A DNA stretch of 64,000 nucleotides. Origin: Dictyophora rubrovolvata (lineage: Eukaryota; Basidiomycota; Agaricomycetes; Phallales; Phallaceae). Positions 10,395-23,347 of the stretch are shown piece after piece (positions within the stretch are counted from its first letter, which is position 1; the number at the start of each line of letters is the position of its first letter). The notes under the pieces were generated by a model, which was given only the letters and a program-made list of their open reading frames with translations, was not told the DNA's origin and made no database searches. The stretch is taken from positions 2,914,001 through 2,978,000 of the forward strand of contig CP114117.1 in assembly GCA_029959195.1 (NCBI GenBank), in the 5' to 3' direction. The translations under genes and the position numbers were made by a program.

Positions 10395-12415
10395 CTCAAG
10401 ATTTACGTAAGCCGAATTTGCGGTCTCCGACACCGTTTTGTTCTCCTCCGGACTTGCTCCAGACGTTGGCAAATTTATCTATTAGGCTCTGTCGCAACTA
10501 GCGGTTATGATTTAGATAGAACTTAGTATTTTAGTGCTCGAAATATAGAGCTTTATATACAAAATTATAAATATGAAAAGGTGAAAACTAACTACCAGGA
10601 TTTATAATATTTTTTACTAAGACTTAACTAATGCGTCGTCGCCGACGACGCAATATTAATTTGAGTGTTAGCCGGCGACTCCGATACCAACAGGCTCGTT
10701 GATCATCGAAACTGAATTCAACGGAACCTCTCCAAACTAAGCAATTACTGGCAACAATCCATTCCAATATCCTCCTTTTTTGGCGGCGCGTGTGACGCGT
10801 CATTTACTTAAAATTTTGTAGTGGGTGGTGAAGATTCCCCATGTCATGAGCACAAGATATAACTGCTGCCATATTGCTTCTTGGATGCTCTGCTCTCCTA
10901 ACCAGTAAATTGCTGGAATCGCGTCATTCTCCAAGGTCAGCTGACAGATTGTCTATTACCACCGACATGGATGATTACGCAGTTGCTGTGTCTGTCAGGA
11001 AATGGTTAGCAATTTGATGCTTTTCGACTTTGACGTCTTTGCGGATGGCTATACTTGCGCGCTGGCTTGCGTAGTGGTCACCGTAATTGGACACGTGAAC
11101 TTCTGAGCGCATCTTTGAAATAATATCGGACCGTGAGACCATATAACACAGCAGATAATATAAAATTCGTTTGACTTTTGTATAATTACTTATTGCTAGA
11201 TCTGGTCATTGATACCTGTCATGGTTCAAAGCTCTGATCAACGTTCTTGGCCCCACAACTTCATACATACTATGTCGTTACTAGCTCGGATAAATGTCTA
11301 CCTGTACTAATGGCTCGACTTCTGTAAAACCTTATTAGTCAGTTATAGTTAGTTGGTATCACATCCGACGAAGTTTGAAAATACAGCTTCTGCCATGCGT
11401 CCTCGACAGATGAATATGCACATTAATGTAGGTTCTATCGCACCGCACAGCAAACTCACCTGACAATCGTCTTTAATATCACAGGAGGCTTATGCCCCCT
11501 TAGAGACCCAACACCGAGACTCGGACCAAAACTGAGCCAGCCCACCAACGCTCTTAATATTCACACTCACACTTTTTAGTAAACGAACACTCCAAAAAAA
11601 CGCTCCGAAAGATGGATCTTCTCCTTTCTTTCCCGAACGGGCGTCGTTTTTAATTTTATCAAGCCACGCAACACATAAATACCTCACCTTCAATTCAAAC
11701 CTCATAAGAAGTTTCTCTTTTCTCCCAGTTATCATATCCAAATCTGGTACGAGATTTCATTCTGAAGCCAGCCGAGTGAGAAATCCCCCGGTCGAATATC
11801 CGGTTATACGTTTTAATCGGTATTACCAAAACGAGCCAAAACGACTCCACGGCTCCAGTTAATGACCTACATCTTTTCTTGATGAACATTGTGCATGTGC
11901 ATATACGTTTGTATTGGTCCACGGTATTGCCGGACGAACACGTTCGTTGGGCTACGAATCAAACGTGCGTTGCGTTGATGTAACTAAGAGGAGAGGGGGG
12001 GTTTATATATCATGATCAATAGTGGCGCAGCCTGGCGGGGCTGTTGCAATCTGGCAGTTTTTTTGCACGTGAATTTGATCGACGACGTCAAACGCGTAAT
12101 TGGCTCCTTGTGATGAATGCATCCATCCTAGTCAATGTAGAGAGCCCCGAGAGAAATTACGATCAATTTTACAGCTCTTCAGGTCGGGACGTCGAAAAAA
12201 AAAGGGCCAACTGTCATTTCATGATGGGAGCTTGGAAAAATATACTGGGAATCATATACAATTGCAGGATATAACACAAGTCAAATTTAGCAACATTTTC
12301 CCCAAGTTTTCTACTACATAGCCTGAAAAAAAAAGAACAAACTAAACACTGACTTACGAATATTGAATGTATATGATGTGAATTTATGAAGAGAAAAGAG
12401 AAAAAATAATCATGA
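10395..12415. other. 2-kb intergenic gap
   Basis: No exon could be supported on either strand. The left part is the promoter of the NDUFAF8-like gene and includes the palindrome at 10632 and a perfect TGACGCGTCA palindrome at 10793-10802. The right part is the 3' flank of the phosphate transporter. Confidence 0.45.
10632..10652. repeat. 21-bp palindrome with CGTCG core
   Basis: The arms TGCGTCGTCG and CGACGACGCA surround one C at 10642; the match is perfect. It lies about 240 bp upstream of the NDUFAF8-like start in otherwise AT-rich sequence. Confidence 0.7.
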
Positions 12416-14923
12416 TTAACGTATGCGGTTTGCAGCATAAGCTTCGCGCAGTTCTTGTGCGTCGATTTCATCTGCGTCACGTCCCTTCACTTCCGGGAGA
12501 AGGAAGGAAATGGCAGCACCAGCCATTGAGCAGGCAAAGAAAACTAGAAAACAATTATGTGAGAAACCAAGCAATTCGGGATGTAATGAAAAACGCGCAC
12601 TCCATAGGACATTATTGATTCCAATGTGGGTTGAAAGGGTATTGAAACCGAGGGATGAGATAATGGCACCGGCTTTACCGCAAGCTGCACTCATACCGTG
12701 CGCAGAGGCACGGAATCGAGTTGGGAATACTTCAGCGGGGTACAAGAATGTGGTGCTTTTGGGGAAAAAGGGAGTCAGTACAAGTCAATGAATTGACGCA
12801 AAGAAGGCACGCACGCATTAGCACCGAAGTTGAAGAAGAACTGTGTAGAATGTCAGAGCTTAGTTGAAGTAAGTGCGGCTAAACAAAAGACCACGAACCT
12901 GTAAGAAGGCAAAGTTGACGACAAACCCTGCCGTAGAGATGTGTCCGAATTTGCCAGCCAAAATGGCAACTACCAGAAAATCAAACACATATCGCGATGA
13001 GAACAGCGGACTCACGGAAAAGTCCGGAAAGCAAGAATCCTTGAATCTGGATCCATTTACGGCCAAGGTATTCAACAGTCAAAACGGTAACATAGTATCC
13101 TGTTTTGGGAGAGAAGAAGAAAAAAGTTTAAAGTTAGTCCCGTTTATCGGCAGACTTCGTTGATGTGAAAGATCTCTGAAGAAAAAAAGGAGGGGAAAAA
13201 GGAAGGAGTTCACATACCTGGGACAAATCCAAGAGCTGTAATGATCAAATTGCCTAAGGCAGTTTCCCACATTGTGTGCCAAGCGTTTCCTTTTCCACCG
13301 AAACCGATTTGTTGTAATACCGTGGACTAAAGACATGAAGGTCAGAGATCGTCTCCTACAAAGTAATTTTGGGAGGAATGCCGACCTGGTTCAAGTTAAT
13401 ACCATAGAAAGCAATATCGAGGAAGAACCAGCAGGAGCATGTGGCAATAAGGATTTTCGCATGACGCCATTCGGAGAAGTAGGAAATGAACTCTGAAATG
13501 CAGACGTTGTTAATAGCGTACAAGGGAGCGTAAGGAATATGGATGAATTATACCCACCCAAGGCATGGTGCTTCTTTTCGACCAAGGCTCGACTGACAGG
13601 CTTGGGTGCTTGCTTCTCAGAGCCTGGCAAGTGCAATTTGAAGAGAGCTTAGTTTTCTGGCATAGTTGATCGACCACTGAAACTTACTATGGTGAGACGC
13701 ATCGTCTTTTTTCAAGTTTTCGTCCATGGTGGTTTCCTGCGAGTCTAATCCCTCAGCGATTCGACGAGCTTTGATGTAACGTTTGGATTCGGGGAGGGTC
13801 AAACGGTAGTACAGTGTTCCAAAGGCAGGAATGAGAGAAAGACCGACGATAATTCTCCATACTTTGAGAGAGAGAAAAACAATTGAGTCGAGTCGAAATA
13901 ACAATGCGAATAGTAGATTCACTCACTTCCATCCGCACGACTGACTTTGCCTTCATCGTTAATGACGTGCTTATATGCCGCGACGACAATCATGGTAACC
14001 AAACTACCAATTAGAGAACCCCAACCCTGTAAGCGGAATTAGTTTCGAAAAATTAAAGAGTTATTTTTATTTTTATTATCGATAGGGACTCAAACCTACC
14101 TGATTCGCAAAGACATAGGCGAGTATGACACCACGCTTTCTAATACTGACACGATCGGAGGAGACTGAGGCCGACAAGGGGTAATCGGCCCCGACACCGA
14201 TGCCAAGAATAATTCGCCATGCGACTTCAATAAAGGAAGAAAATTTCACAAGTGAGAAAAAAAAAATTATGGTCGCGCGAGCAGAATACTGGAACTCACA
14301 TAGCCATTTGAGCACGTCGTTAGGATGGCCGGCACGGAGGAATGGGCCGGTTGGAGCTGCCATGGATAGAATAGTGGCGAATATGATAATCATTAGTTCT
14401 TTGCCGTAAATGGCTTTTCGACCACTAGGGAATCATAGTTTTTTAGAAAGTGGGTTTTTTTCAAGGGGTAGTGAAACGTACAGAGCATCGGCTAAGTAAC
14501 CGAAAAGGAATTGACCAATAACACTGCCTATGTTGGCTGATGCATTGACCAGACCATGCCAGCCAGTCGGAAGGGCCTTTCCGTCATACAAGACGAATTG
14601 GAGCATGACAGTGACTTGCTGTTTGAAAATAAATTGTGAGAGGAGTGGTTCGAATGGGGGAAAAGGATTGGACGTACGTTGATGATGAACAGATCATAGG
14701 CGTCGAGGAAGAAACCAACCTAGCAAGAGAAATTAGGCAACTGTGGATGAGATGAGAGAGGGATTCGGGATAATATACATACACCACTGATCATAAGCAG
14801 CTTGACCTCGGTCCAGGTCAAGTAGAATGGAGGACGGTCGCCCGTGTCTCGCTCGAATGCTTCAAGACCACCTCTAACATCGCCAGTATCGACATCGTAA
14901 TCTCTATCGGGTTCGCCAGACAT
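12416..14923 (-). CDS. PHO84-type high-affinity phosphate transporter (MFS)
   Basis: This is a proton-coupled inorganic phosphate importer of the plasma membrane, major facilitator superfamily. The start at 14923 gives [12 protein letters not shown]. The protein runs through [49 protein letters not shown], the signature [18 protein letters not shown] (yeast Pho84 has G-I-G-G-D-Y-P-L-S-A), then [20 protein letters not shown] and [14 protein letters not shown] before a charged central loop. The second half includes [39 protein letters not shown] and [20 protein letters not shown], ending EAYAANRIR. Twelve membrane helices fit. About ten short introns interrupt it. Phosphate-starvation control is known for the family; no CACGTG box is visible close upstream of this copy. 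Confidence 0.93.
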
Positions 14924-17508
14924 GACTTGTGACGAGGAGAAGAGGGAGAGGGTGGGAGATGAAGCGAAGGAGAGGAGCGGGGCTTTATACAGACTGGAGA
15001 ATAAGAAACAACCCAAAATGTATTAGCGTCTAATACAATTAGCGTGTGTGAGTTCCATCTATTAACAAGTCGACAGCGACACACACATAGCACAGCGACA
15101 GATTTCCTTCCGCCAAAAGCTGTGACGGGCAGGTGTGACGTCGACATCATTGGGTCTGTTTCCAACGAACGTGCTTTATTTCTCCCAATCGGCGCCGTTC
15201 CAGCGGTGCCGGGTGCCGGTTCCCACGGAGGTGTCCCTCTCCTCCCCCCTCTCGCTCAGTCCTGTCAATCATTGACTCATCATTCATCATCACAACAATA
15301 CACTTTATCCCCTCTTCGATGACTAGCCGCGATGCTTTCTCGGAACACCCAGTATTGATTTTATTTTTCTCTCTAACCCTTCAAAAGCCGACTCCGCATT
15401 GACGTGGTAATAAAACTGCTCCGACTTTCGACCCTTCAGAGTGGCTTCATAATCATAATTAGATGAATAATTACATGCTTTTTTTTATTCAGTGGAGCGT
15501 ATACTTTCACTGTCTAGACTCAGTTTATTCAAGCCAAGTGAGATGCCGCTTTGGTCCTAAGAAAGGGTGACACATCCGAGGTCTCTCAGTCCCTATCATT
15601 CCATAGCACGGCTGCGTATTTCATCTCACCCTCTCTGGTGACTTGTAAAAAACTTACTTGGTTCTTGGTGGCAAATGGGACGCCAAACACTATTTATATA
15701 CATCATCGTGAAATATAGGCTATCCAGGCACAAGTGCGACAAGAACGCAGTTCGGAGACGAGTGTCAAGCATAGAATTTGTCGGAATTCTTTTAGTGAAG
15801 GGTTCCGGGGGGGAAGCTTATGAGGAAGTTTGCACCGGTCAACGTCTAGCGTGCTATCATCAAATCTTCGGGGGTACACGCGAACCTGAAAGAGATGCCA
15901 GTGTACTTGAATATGACCATGTGCTCAACTTTGATATCGATCATTTGATTGATTCAACAACACCATCCTCCTGTGCTGGCCGCTTTATCCTCTCCGAGTT
16001 CGAAAAATTCGGAACAGAAAATTTTTGACTTCAAACTAATAATCAGAACTAAAATAGGCCCACTTTAGGCTCAATTTTTTTTTTCGGTCTGAGTGGTCAC
16101 CATAAAAATTTGACGCAGGAAATATCCATCAGATTCGCATTACACAAAATCGACGTGGTCGCCATTTTGCTTCATATATCATGATAAAATCAAACAGTTC
16201 TACTTTGGTGTCAATGCAACTCGTCGGAACGACTGTCCAAAACGGATCTAATTATTTGATCAAATGAAAATGAATCTTAAATGAAGTTGTGTTGACGTGA
16301 CGGACTAATCATACTTATATGTCCACTAATGGTAAGTGTTTTCCGATTATCCTAATACTTATAAGAGCAGGCCGCCTTCCATTACAAGATGGATCGCACT
16401 ATGTACTACTAGTAGTGAGGTCCCATATGCTAGGCAGCATTCCTTTATACGGTGGCACAGCCTTTAATTGACAAGGCGAGTGTCATGCTCCGGTACGTGG
16501 ATTAATTTGGCCCCCGGAGAGCAATCTTTCAATGGTCAAAAATAGGAAATTTAATTGTCAAAAGACCATGCACTGTGGATCCCTACACGCTCAGAACAAC
16601 CAACTTGAACTTGAAAAATCCGGCTTCGTGAGAATGGAAGCCAAATGTATGCATTCATCTTTTCGATTACACACCATGCCCGTTCTTTATAATACGAATG
16701 CAGGGCCGGTTTTTCAATTTTGCGCTTCCTCCGAAAAGCCTCAGGATTGTATTTCCTTTTTGACAGAAGAATACGCGCCCCGGTCGTCCTAATCCCCTAC
16801 ATAATACATGTACATATGTGTGGGCTGGACCTGCACGCATGATTGATGTGAAGATAGCATCAGAACATTGCGAAGTGCATTGTGGTAACCATTTAGGTAA
16901 ACAATCCCTCCGACCAGGCTCAGATAGCAGGCTAAAGAAAAACAGCGAGTATGAAAGCAATCGCGGGACTTTTTCCCCCGTATGTATACATATAGATGTG
17001 GTTACAAAAATAGCGTTGACCCGAGCGTCTGAGAAAGTATCGCATACTTGGCAATTCTCAGTACGGTACCGACAAACTTTGCAATGGTAATGCAATCAAC
17101 GGCGATTGCCAGTTGATATGTACTCTAACAAGATCTTCCAATAGAATCAGACAACGTTTTTAAAAAGAAGCCAATCTGAGAAGCAAAATGCTCGGGTGTC
17201 TCACCAAGGCTTTCGAATCCTTCACACAATCACAAATTCTTTCCCCACTGACGACACCTTTTGGGAACTTTAACGTGGAGAATCGAACAACAGGGATCAC
17301 CGGGAATAATTAAAATCAGCCATGAATAGCAAAATTTAGATCTTATGTAATTCTGTCATCTCAGGTAAAAATGTCAAAAATGTCAAAACAGTTATTACAC
17401 ACCACTATAACACGCATTATGCACGTAGATATTTAATTGGGTCAATTATTTACGACCAAGGACAACAAAAAATTAGGGGATTTCAGGGTAGGCCGATTCA
17501 AGGCTGTT
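14924..17508. other. 2.6-kb gene-poor stretch
   Basis: The left end is the phosphate transporter promoter. The longest open frame (15675-16028, plus, 117 codons) has no recognisable motif and no splice context. Frames near 16532-17095 overlap on both strands. I see no transposon ends, tRNA or repeats. Confidence 0.4.
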
Positions 17509-17649
17509 TCACCGGCCCTTTTCGCTGGTCGCTTTACTGTAAATTCCGTGAAACGGTGGAACTGTAGCACCTGAAAGTGTTTCACTGGGCTGAAAAGCAA
17601 TAGAAACGAAATGCAACAGAGTTATCAAAGAAATCAAGCCGAGTTTCAT
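17509..17649 (-). CDS. Possible 46-residue secreted peptide
   Basis: An ATG at 17649 opens KLGLISLITLLHFVSIAF, a good signal-peptide core, followed by about 26 residues (QPSETLSGATVPPFHGIYSK and a short basic end) and a stop at 17509. There is no cysteine and no CaaX box, so it is neither a Cys-rich effector nor a mating pheromone precursor. It sits 156 bp downstream of the amidohydrolase stop on the same strand. It may be a chance frame; codon use over so few codons is not decisive. Confidence 0.25.
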   Translation of the reverse strand: MKLGLISLITLLHFVSIAFQPSETLSGATVPPFHGIYSKATSEKGR

Positions 17650-17805
17650 CTTGAGGTCATCACGTAGTCTACGATGATCTGACGAACTTGTTCTTGGCCG
17701 AGATGATTCATGATTGCTAAAGAAGTGGCTGAACGATTTCATTGATATTGCTAATATATAATCTTGTCTCCGCTTCTTTCCAGTCCAAATCATAGACTCA
17801 GAATA

Positions 17806-20800
17806 TCAAAACAAATCAGTAACCTCTCTCACAGGCGAAACAACAGCAACGACCTTGGACTCAAAGCCAAAGACATCGCCCCCCTTATACGCTACAATAT
17901 CCCCTCCAACACTACCACTGGAACTCAAGCTGTCTTGAATCCCGAGGAGTTTCTCTAGATTCGTGCTCACAAGCGCAAGAGCTTCCGTCCCAGAAAGAGT
18001 GGGAATTTCAAGTGCAATCTGAGGCGAGGGTTAGTCGAATCAGAAAATTAGGAAAAAAAATAACGTACCCAGGCTGCATCTAATCGGGCATTTCGAGCCT
18101 CCCAGGCTTCGAGAATGGCAAGACCAACAGTAACATTATGTTTTCTCAAAACAGCGATCGCATTCTCGGACGACAACGGAGCACCAGGTAAACTAACAAT
18201 TCAACACGAAAGAAAGATTAGTTCACCACCTTGAAAAAGGGAGAGCAAAAAAAACAGAGCGCACATTCGCCGTTGTTGCCACGTAGCAGGGAATGGGCGC
18301 GCCGGATTCAAAATAACACCAATACCAGCTTTACCAAGCTCGACAGCGACCAGATGGGCTTCTGCCGCGCCAACAATCGTAACCTTTAGTTTTGTCTGCT
18401 GAGCTTCCTCAATTTCGGTCGTAAGCTTTATTATCGACGAAATTATATCGGCGCTTTCTGCGTGTACTGCGAGAGTCGTGTGGCCCTGCCGATGATGAAC
18501 GCCAAATGTTAACGCTAACGCTAAAAAAAAAAACTGACAACATTTGATTTCAGTCACCTTTACAATGCTTTCAAAAGCTTCCTTCAGGTCTCTGTTACCA
18601 GATAGACGTAATTGTCTCCTAAGGACACTTATTTGTGTGCTGACACTGGCCGAGTTCCGAGCGTCATGTGTGATTCTGACGTGGAACGCAGTCTTATCTT
18701 GTAAAACAGCACCCTGTGGAACACGTTCAAGAATACTCATGACACCACTTCGACGTTTGTATTGCAGTTACCAACCTTGTCGAGTTTATTCTCCGCACCA
18801 GTGGAGATATACGTTCCATAACCGATAAAGACTGAGCTTGAGCTCGGAATTGCAACGGCACGAGTTACACCAGCACGATGCGCATGCCTTAAGAGCACCA
18901 TTCAAAAAAGAAGCAACTTAAAATAATACTTTCACTCACAAAGCGTTCCTCGTGGAATAAACTAATCCATCTACAGCTTGAATAACCAATCCATCCCCAC
19001 CAGCAATGGATGGAGTGTTTTCCCTTAAAGGATCGGGAATGGACCCATCCTGAGTCGATGATTCAGCAGCAATCTCGCTCATTCCGAGTTCTGAGCCGAA
19101 AGTGATCAAGGATGGAGCGAGAACACCCCCTTCGAGGTCCACAATCTCGTAAGATGACGAAGAGTGTATCTCACGAGTTAGACAATCAGCACGTGAACCG
19201 GCACAAAAAATTTCGCCATTCTCAACGACGATTACCGAGTTATTATTATCATAATCTTTTTGGACAAGGCTGGCAGTCGCAGTATCCCTGTAAAACACAC
19301 TTTTCACATTTTCAAAAATGACATTCTTGGCTTTTTTAGCGGGTGTCAAGGGTGGTAGTCCTTCATATTTGAGAACCGCTTCTCTTTCTTCGTCGAAATT
19401 GGGAACTTTGGGAGCAGTTTGGCTAGACGCAGGCTTTGTGTTAACGTGTGGACTTTCAAGCTGGGCAATACCATCGATGTAAACCTGTTTTGGAGTCGCG
19501 CCAAGAGCTAAGGGATGACTGTCCCAGATTACGACGTCTAACAGTCGAAGGGTTAGAAGCGAGTAGCCAGAGTGTTTTAACCAGACACACCAGCATCGTA
19601 ACCTTACAGGGGGGGGGAACAATCAGGGCTCGTTGTCAAGTTTTTTTCCTTCGCGTACAATGAGAACTTTGAACATACCAGGTTTTAAGTATCCGATTCG
19701 ATGATCAAGTCCCACTACATTTGCAGGAGTTGTGGTAACACTAGCAAGAGCTAGATTTGCAGGAAGTCCATAGTAGTGCGTTTGCTGGGCATCGAACAGT
19801 AGGTAACGAGAGTTCATGACTAAATGTAAAATTATGCTCAGAAATTTTCAGAGAAAAATAAATCGAATTATATAACACACCCGGATGATCACTCTGTTTG
19901 AAAGCGTTTGACAAGGAATTATGAAAGACCAGAATCGGTTGTTTCACAGCCTCACCTTCACGACAACCCGAACGCCATTATCAGCCAGGACGCGAGAAGC
20001 GAATTCAGTACCACGGAACGCTTCTCTTTTGTATCTAGATTAAATAGGGATGTATAAATGCACCTGCTAAATCCACAAAGAAAAAAAATATTAAAATACC
20101 TTCCGTTGACCGCAAAAAGGGCAACAGCGGGCGTACCACCCCATGTATGTTTAAGCAAGTCAGGAACGAGATATGTTTCGTGTGCATGGTGGAATGCAGC
20201 AATTGGGAATTTAAATTCATTCGTGAGCTAGTTGAAAGTTGAAAGAAGGTCAAGACAAGTGACAATCAGCAGGGAGAGTTCACTTACTCTCACGATTCCA
20301 TCTAAATCGACGGCTTCGTAACAATGGTTATGAACCTATGAATCCAGGTGAGAAACAGCGATACTTGAATATAACCTGTATTTCTTTTTTACTTTGACTT
20401 TTCCTCTTATGACATCCGCTAGCGCTTCCCACTGTAAGTCTTCTGGAACTTCACCTTGAGAGGCTGTGAAGGCGGATGAGCCCCACTCCCTCTTTGCGAC
20501 TGCGGCACAGAAATTATCTTGCTTTTGAGCGAGGGAACGCGCTTCGTTATAGCTATTACGTGAATTTCAGCTGGATGGTTTGATGTGGTGAAACACTTGA
20601 GACGGAACTCACGCCTGTCGGAATCCCCAAATGGTATCCATTCGAGTGCCACTGTGAACTCGACCTAAGTAAGAGTGTAAACGTGTGTTCTGAAAAGTAT
20701 GGGAAGGAGCGTACTCGGATTCTCGCCACAAGCCTGTCTATTAAGGAATTAATGAGTAAAGTTTCAGCTCAGACCTAGAACGCAAAATAGACGGCTTACT

Positions 20801-21677
20801 TCAACTGCCTCCATCCAGTGGAGTTGCGGGAACCCTGAACTTCAACAAGCAACGAGCTAGTGGAGCGTTCATGAGTTGGGCGAAGTTTGATGGGGAATGC
20901 TTGGCCACCAATGGCGTTTGCACTACCGGGAAGAACGTTGACTGAAGTCACGCCTCCAGAAACCGACAGCTTGTAGGCGTCGTCATGTGTATTCAAACCA
21001 TCGAGGGAGCGAAGCCAGGGAAGAGCGATGGCTTTATAGGAATTGGTGTCTGAGGATCCAGAAAGGGACGGAGAAGAATCAACACCGAGATGTGAATGGA
21101 GATCGATAAGGCTAAGGTGACCGGTGACGGTGATTAAGTATAAGAAACCAGTTAGTACGACAAATTCTCACCCAGGAGTGACATAACTTCCGTTTGCATC
21201 AACTACGATCACATCTGCGGCAACCTTCTTCGCTATCTCTTCTTCTAACAGCTGGCCACCGACCCATTGTATGATACCAGCGTGGAGGAATATGTCTCCT
21301 TTTACAGTATGACGTCCGTCGTCTTCGCCAGTCCACAAGGTCGCATTGCGAATTAAAACAGGCTGGGTGCCTTTCACGAATCTGTCAGACTCAGTGCGAC
21401 TGTAAAACTCGGGAGGAACACCGGGTTTGGATTGGAACTCTGCGCATCGAGCGAGGAGGTTCTGGACGTGGGTAGCTGACGGAACTGTTACGGACGACAA
21501 TTCCGAAGAAGATAATACGTTCGTCAGTAGGGACGACGAGAAGAACAGGGAAAGAGTGGATAAGGCGAGCAACGCCAAGAATCTCCTTTGGAATCGTCGA
21601 GCCTGGCGATTACGAACGCATTTGTCGACGCCGGCGGGTGGAGGAAGAGCAAGCTCCTTCTGCATTGGTGTATCCAT
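17806..21677 (-). CDS. Membrane-anchored amidohydrolase (CE9-like)
   Basis: This belongs to the metal-dependent amidohydrolase superfamily; fungal relatives are often labelled carbohydrate esterase family 9, and imidazolonepropionase-like enzymes are related. A basic N terminus (CVRNRQARRFQRR) followed by a helix (FLALLALSTLSLFFSSSLL) predicts a type II membrane anchor with the enzyme outside the cytosol. Next come PVLIRNATLWTGEDDGRHTV, the beta-strand block ADVIVVDANGSYVTPG and the metal site LIDLHSHLGVD (H-x-H). Later His-containing blocks are VHNHCYEAVDLDGIV and FPIAAFHHAHETYLVPDLLK. A second half reads DVVIWDSHPLALGATPKQVY, typical of the closing beta-sandwich, followed by a further domain that ends SPVREVTDLF. 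At roughly 950 residues it is about twice a simple amidohydrolase. The substrate is unknown. Many short introns. Confidence 0.85.
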
Positions 21678-21875
21678 CCGATAATCCCTTAGACACGGAC
21701 CAAAGCTTGAAAATACGCGACCTGTTTCGAACGCTAAGTAAAGTGGGAAGAAAAGAGACGGTTGCTGGCAATTATTGCGCTATATTATACGATCATTTTT
21801 TTTTTTGTTCAGAACGGGAGGTCAACTCTTTCGGCCCGACCGTGTGAACCCACGTGATTGCCCCATTTTAATTTT

Positions 21876-22029
21876 CTGGCTTTGGCCTGGCCTGAAGCCA
21901 GCGAGCGGCTTTGGCCTCTTAAAATCTCAAGCCGGGCGGGGGTATTTTGGCTTTGGCTTGGCCCGGCTGGCTTTGGCCTGGCCTCAGGGGGCTCGGCCTG
22001 GCTTGGCTTCTGGCTCGGGCCGAAGCCAG
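21876..22029. repeat. GC-rich mini-repeat with imperfect terminal inverted repeats
   Basis: A roughly 154-bp block is built from variants of GGCTTTGGCCTGGCC and GGCTTGGC, sharply different from the AT-rich flanks. Its left end, CTGGCTTTGGCCTGGCC, is nearly the reverse complement of its right end (reading inward CTGGCTTCGGCCCGAGCC). No target-site duplication is obvious. It could be a small non-autonomous element (MITE-like) or an inverted minisatellite. It lies between the 3' end of MTAP and the start of the amidohydrolase. Open frames through it (plus and minus) are low-complexity artefacts. Confidence 0.6.
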
Positions 22030-22146
22030 GCAAATCATTACTCGGAGTCTCATTGGATGGACGACTCATTTCTTATCGGTCGATGAAGGATACAAAAACA
22101 TTTGCTTACAGTATACATATACCTCTACAAGTTGAAGTGTCTTTTT

Positions 22147-23347
22147 CTAACTAAAGTAATTGGGTAAAATATACGCAAGTTTCTTTCTTCCTTCTTCAGG
22201 TACTTGTTTAGGGTCTCGCATAAGCGCAAACCTCATGCAACCCTCCTCTTGAGAAAGAATGCTCCCTTCTTCCACAACACTATTCAGCTCTTCCAGTATA
22301 TGTGCAGTCACAGCCCGAGACGTATCGGCGTTTGTCTGCAAGGTCTTGAAGACCTCCTCAGCTGTCACGGTTTCTTCATTTTCCCTCCATGCATCGTAAT
22401 CAGTGGACGTCGCTATCAGAGCATAACTGATTTTGAGAAAGAGAGAAAGAGAAAGAGAGGGAATCAGTTTCCATGTAGTTTCAATATAGTCATATCCCAC
22501 GGTTCCCCATCTCACCTTATCTCGGCCTCGCGCGCCAGTTTGGCCTCCGGAAGGACGCTCATGTTGATAATGTCCCCGCCCCATATCCTGTACATCCTAC
22601 TTTCTGCTCTTGTAGAGAACTGAGGTCCCTCCATACAAATCACAGTCTTGTCAGTATGCAAAGCCACGCCGCGCTCGGCAGCTCCGCACGCAACAAGGGC
22701 CTCCTTGACTCTACCAGCAAGCCAGGAGCACAGACTGACCGAAAACGGATCACCGAACTGAACATGAGCAACGACACCCACTTCTCGAGGGTCAAAAAAC
22801 GTAGTAGGACCTCGCACAGATTTCGTGCGATCGATGATTTGATGGGGTAGAACGAAGTCGCCAGGTTTAATCTCTTCACGAAGAGATCCAACTGCGGAGA
22901 AGGCTAAGATGGCTTTTACGCCGAGTTGCTTTAATGCGGCGATGTTTGCTCTGGACGGAATCGTTGAAGGTGAATGGACGTGTCCTACTCCATGTCTGGC
23001 AAGAAATGCGAGATGCGTCCCCGAAGGAAGCCGAGCAATCGTTATTGGCGAACTAGCAAAGCCCCATGGCTTCAAAAGGATCAGGTAAACTTCACTTTGG
23101 AGGATATCTCGAACGTACTGTCTCAGGATTCACCGTCGTACTAAAAAAATGATTTTTTTTTTCAATACCAGCTATCAGACAAGATGATTGATTCAACACA
23201 TTACACCGGTGTTAGGTTATCGATATTATACAGCCCACTCCCACCAATAACGCCGATTGAGACTAGTACGCATTGAAGTTAAGAGACAAGAGCGGAGATG
23301 AACACAAGAAAAGAAAAGTGACCTCTGGGTATTGAAACCTCTCCCAT
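22147..23347 (-). CDS. MEU1: S-methyl-5'-thioadenosine phosphorylase
   Basis: This enzyme phosphorolyses methylthioadenosine from polyamine synthesis to adenine and methylthioribose-1-phosphate, the first step of methionine salvage. The start at 23347 gives MGEVSIPR; the second exon carries the phosphate-loop block [17 protein letters not shown], and a small third exon reads TTVNPET. Then [17 protein letters not shown], the catalytic [38 protein letters not shown] and [33 protein letters not shown] and [20 protein letters not shown], all canonical. It ends [11 protein letters not shown]. Length of about 320 residues is normal. The intron at about 22428-22514 holds a GA-rich run. Confidence 0.93.

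Noticed and set aside
15675-16028. 117-codon plus-strand frame
   Set aside because: No recognisable motif, no splice signals and unremarkable codon use in a gene-poor stretch.
21775-22154. Long overlapping frames of about 100 codons on both strands
   Set aside because: They arise from the GC-rich mini-repeat; the products are repetitive Trp/Leu/Gly/Ala strings with no start context or introns.
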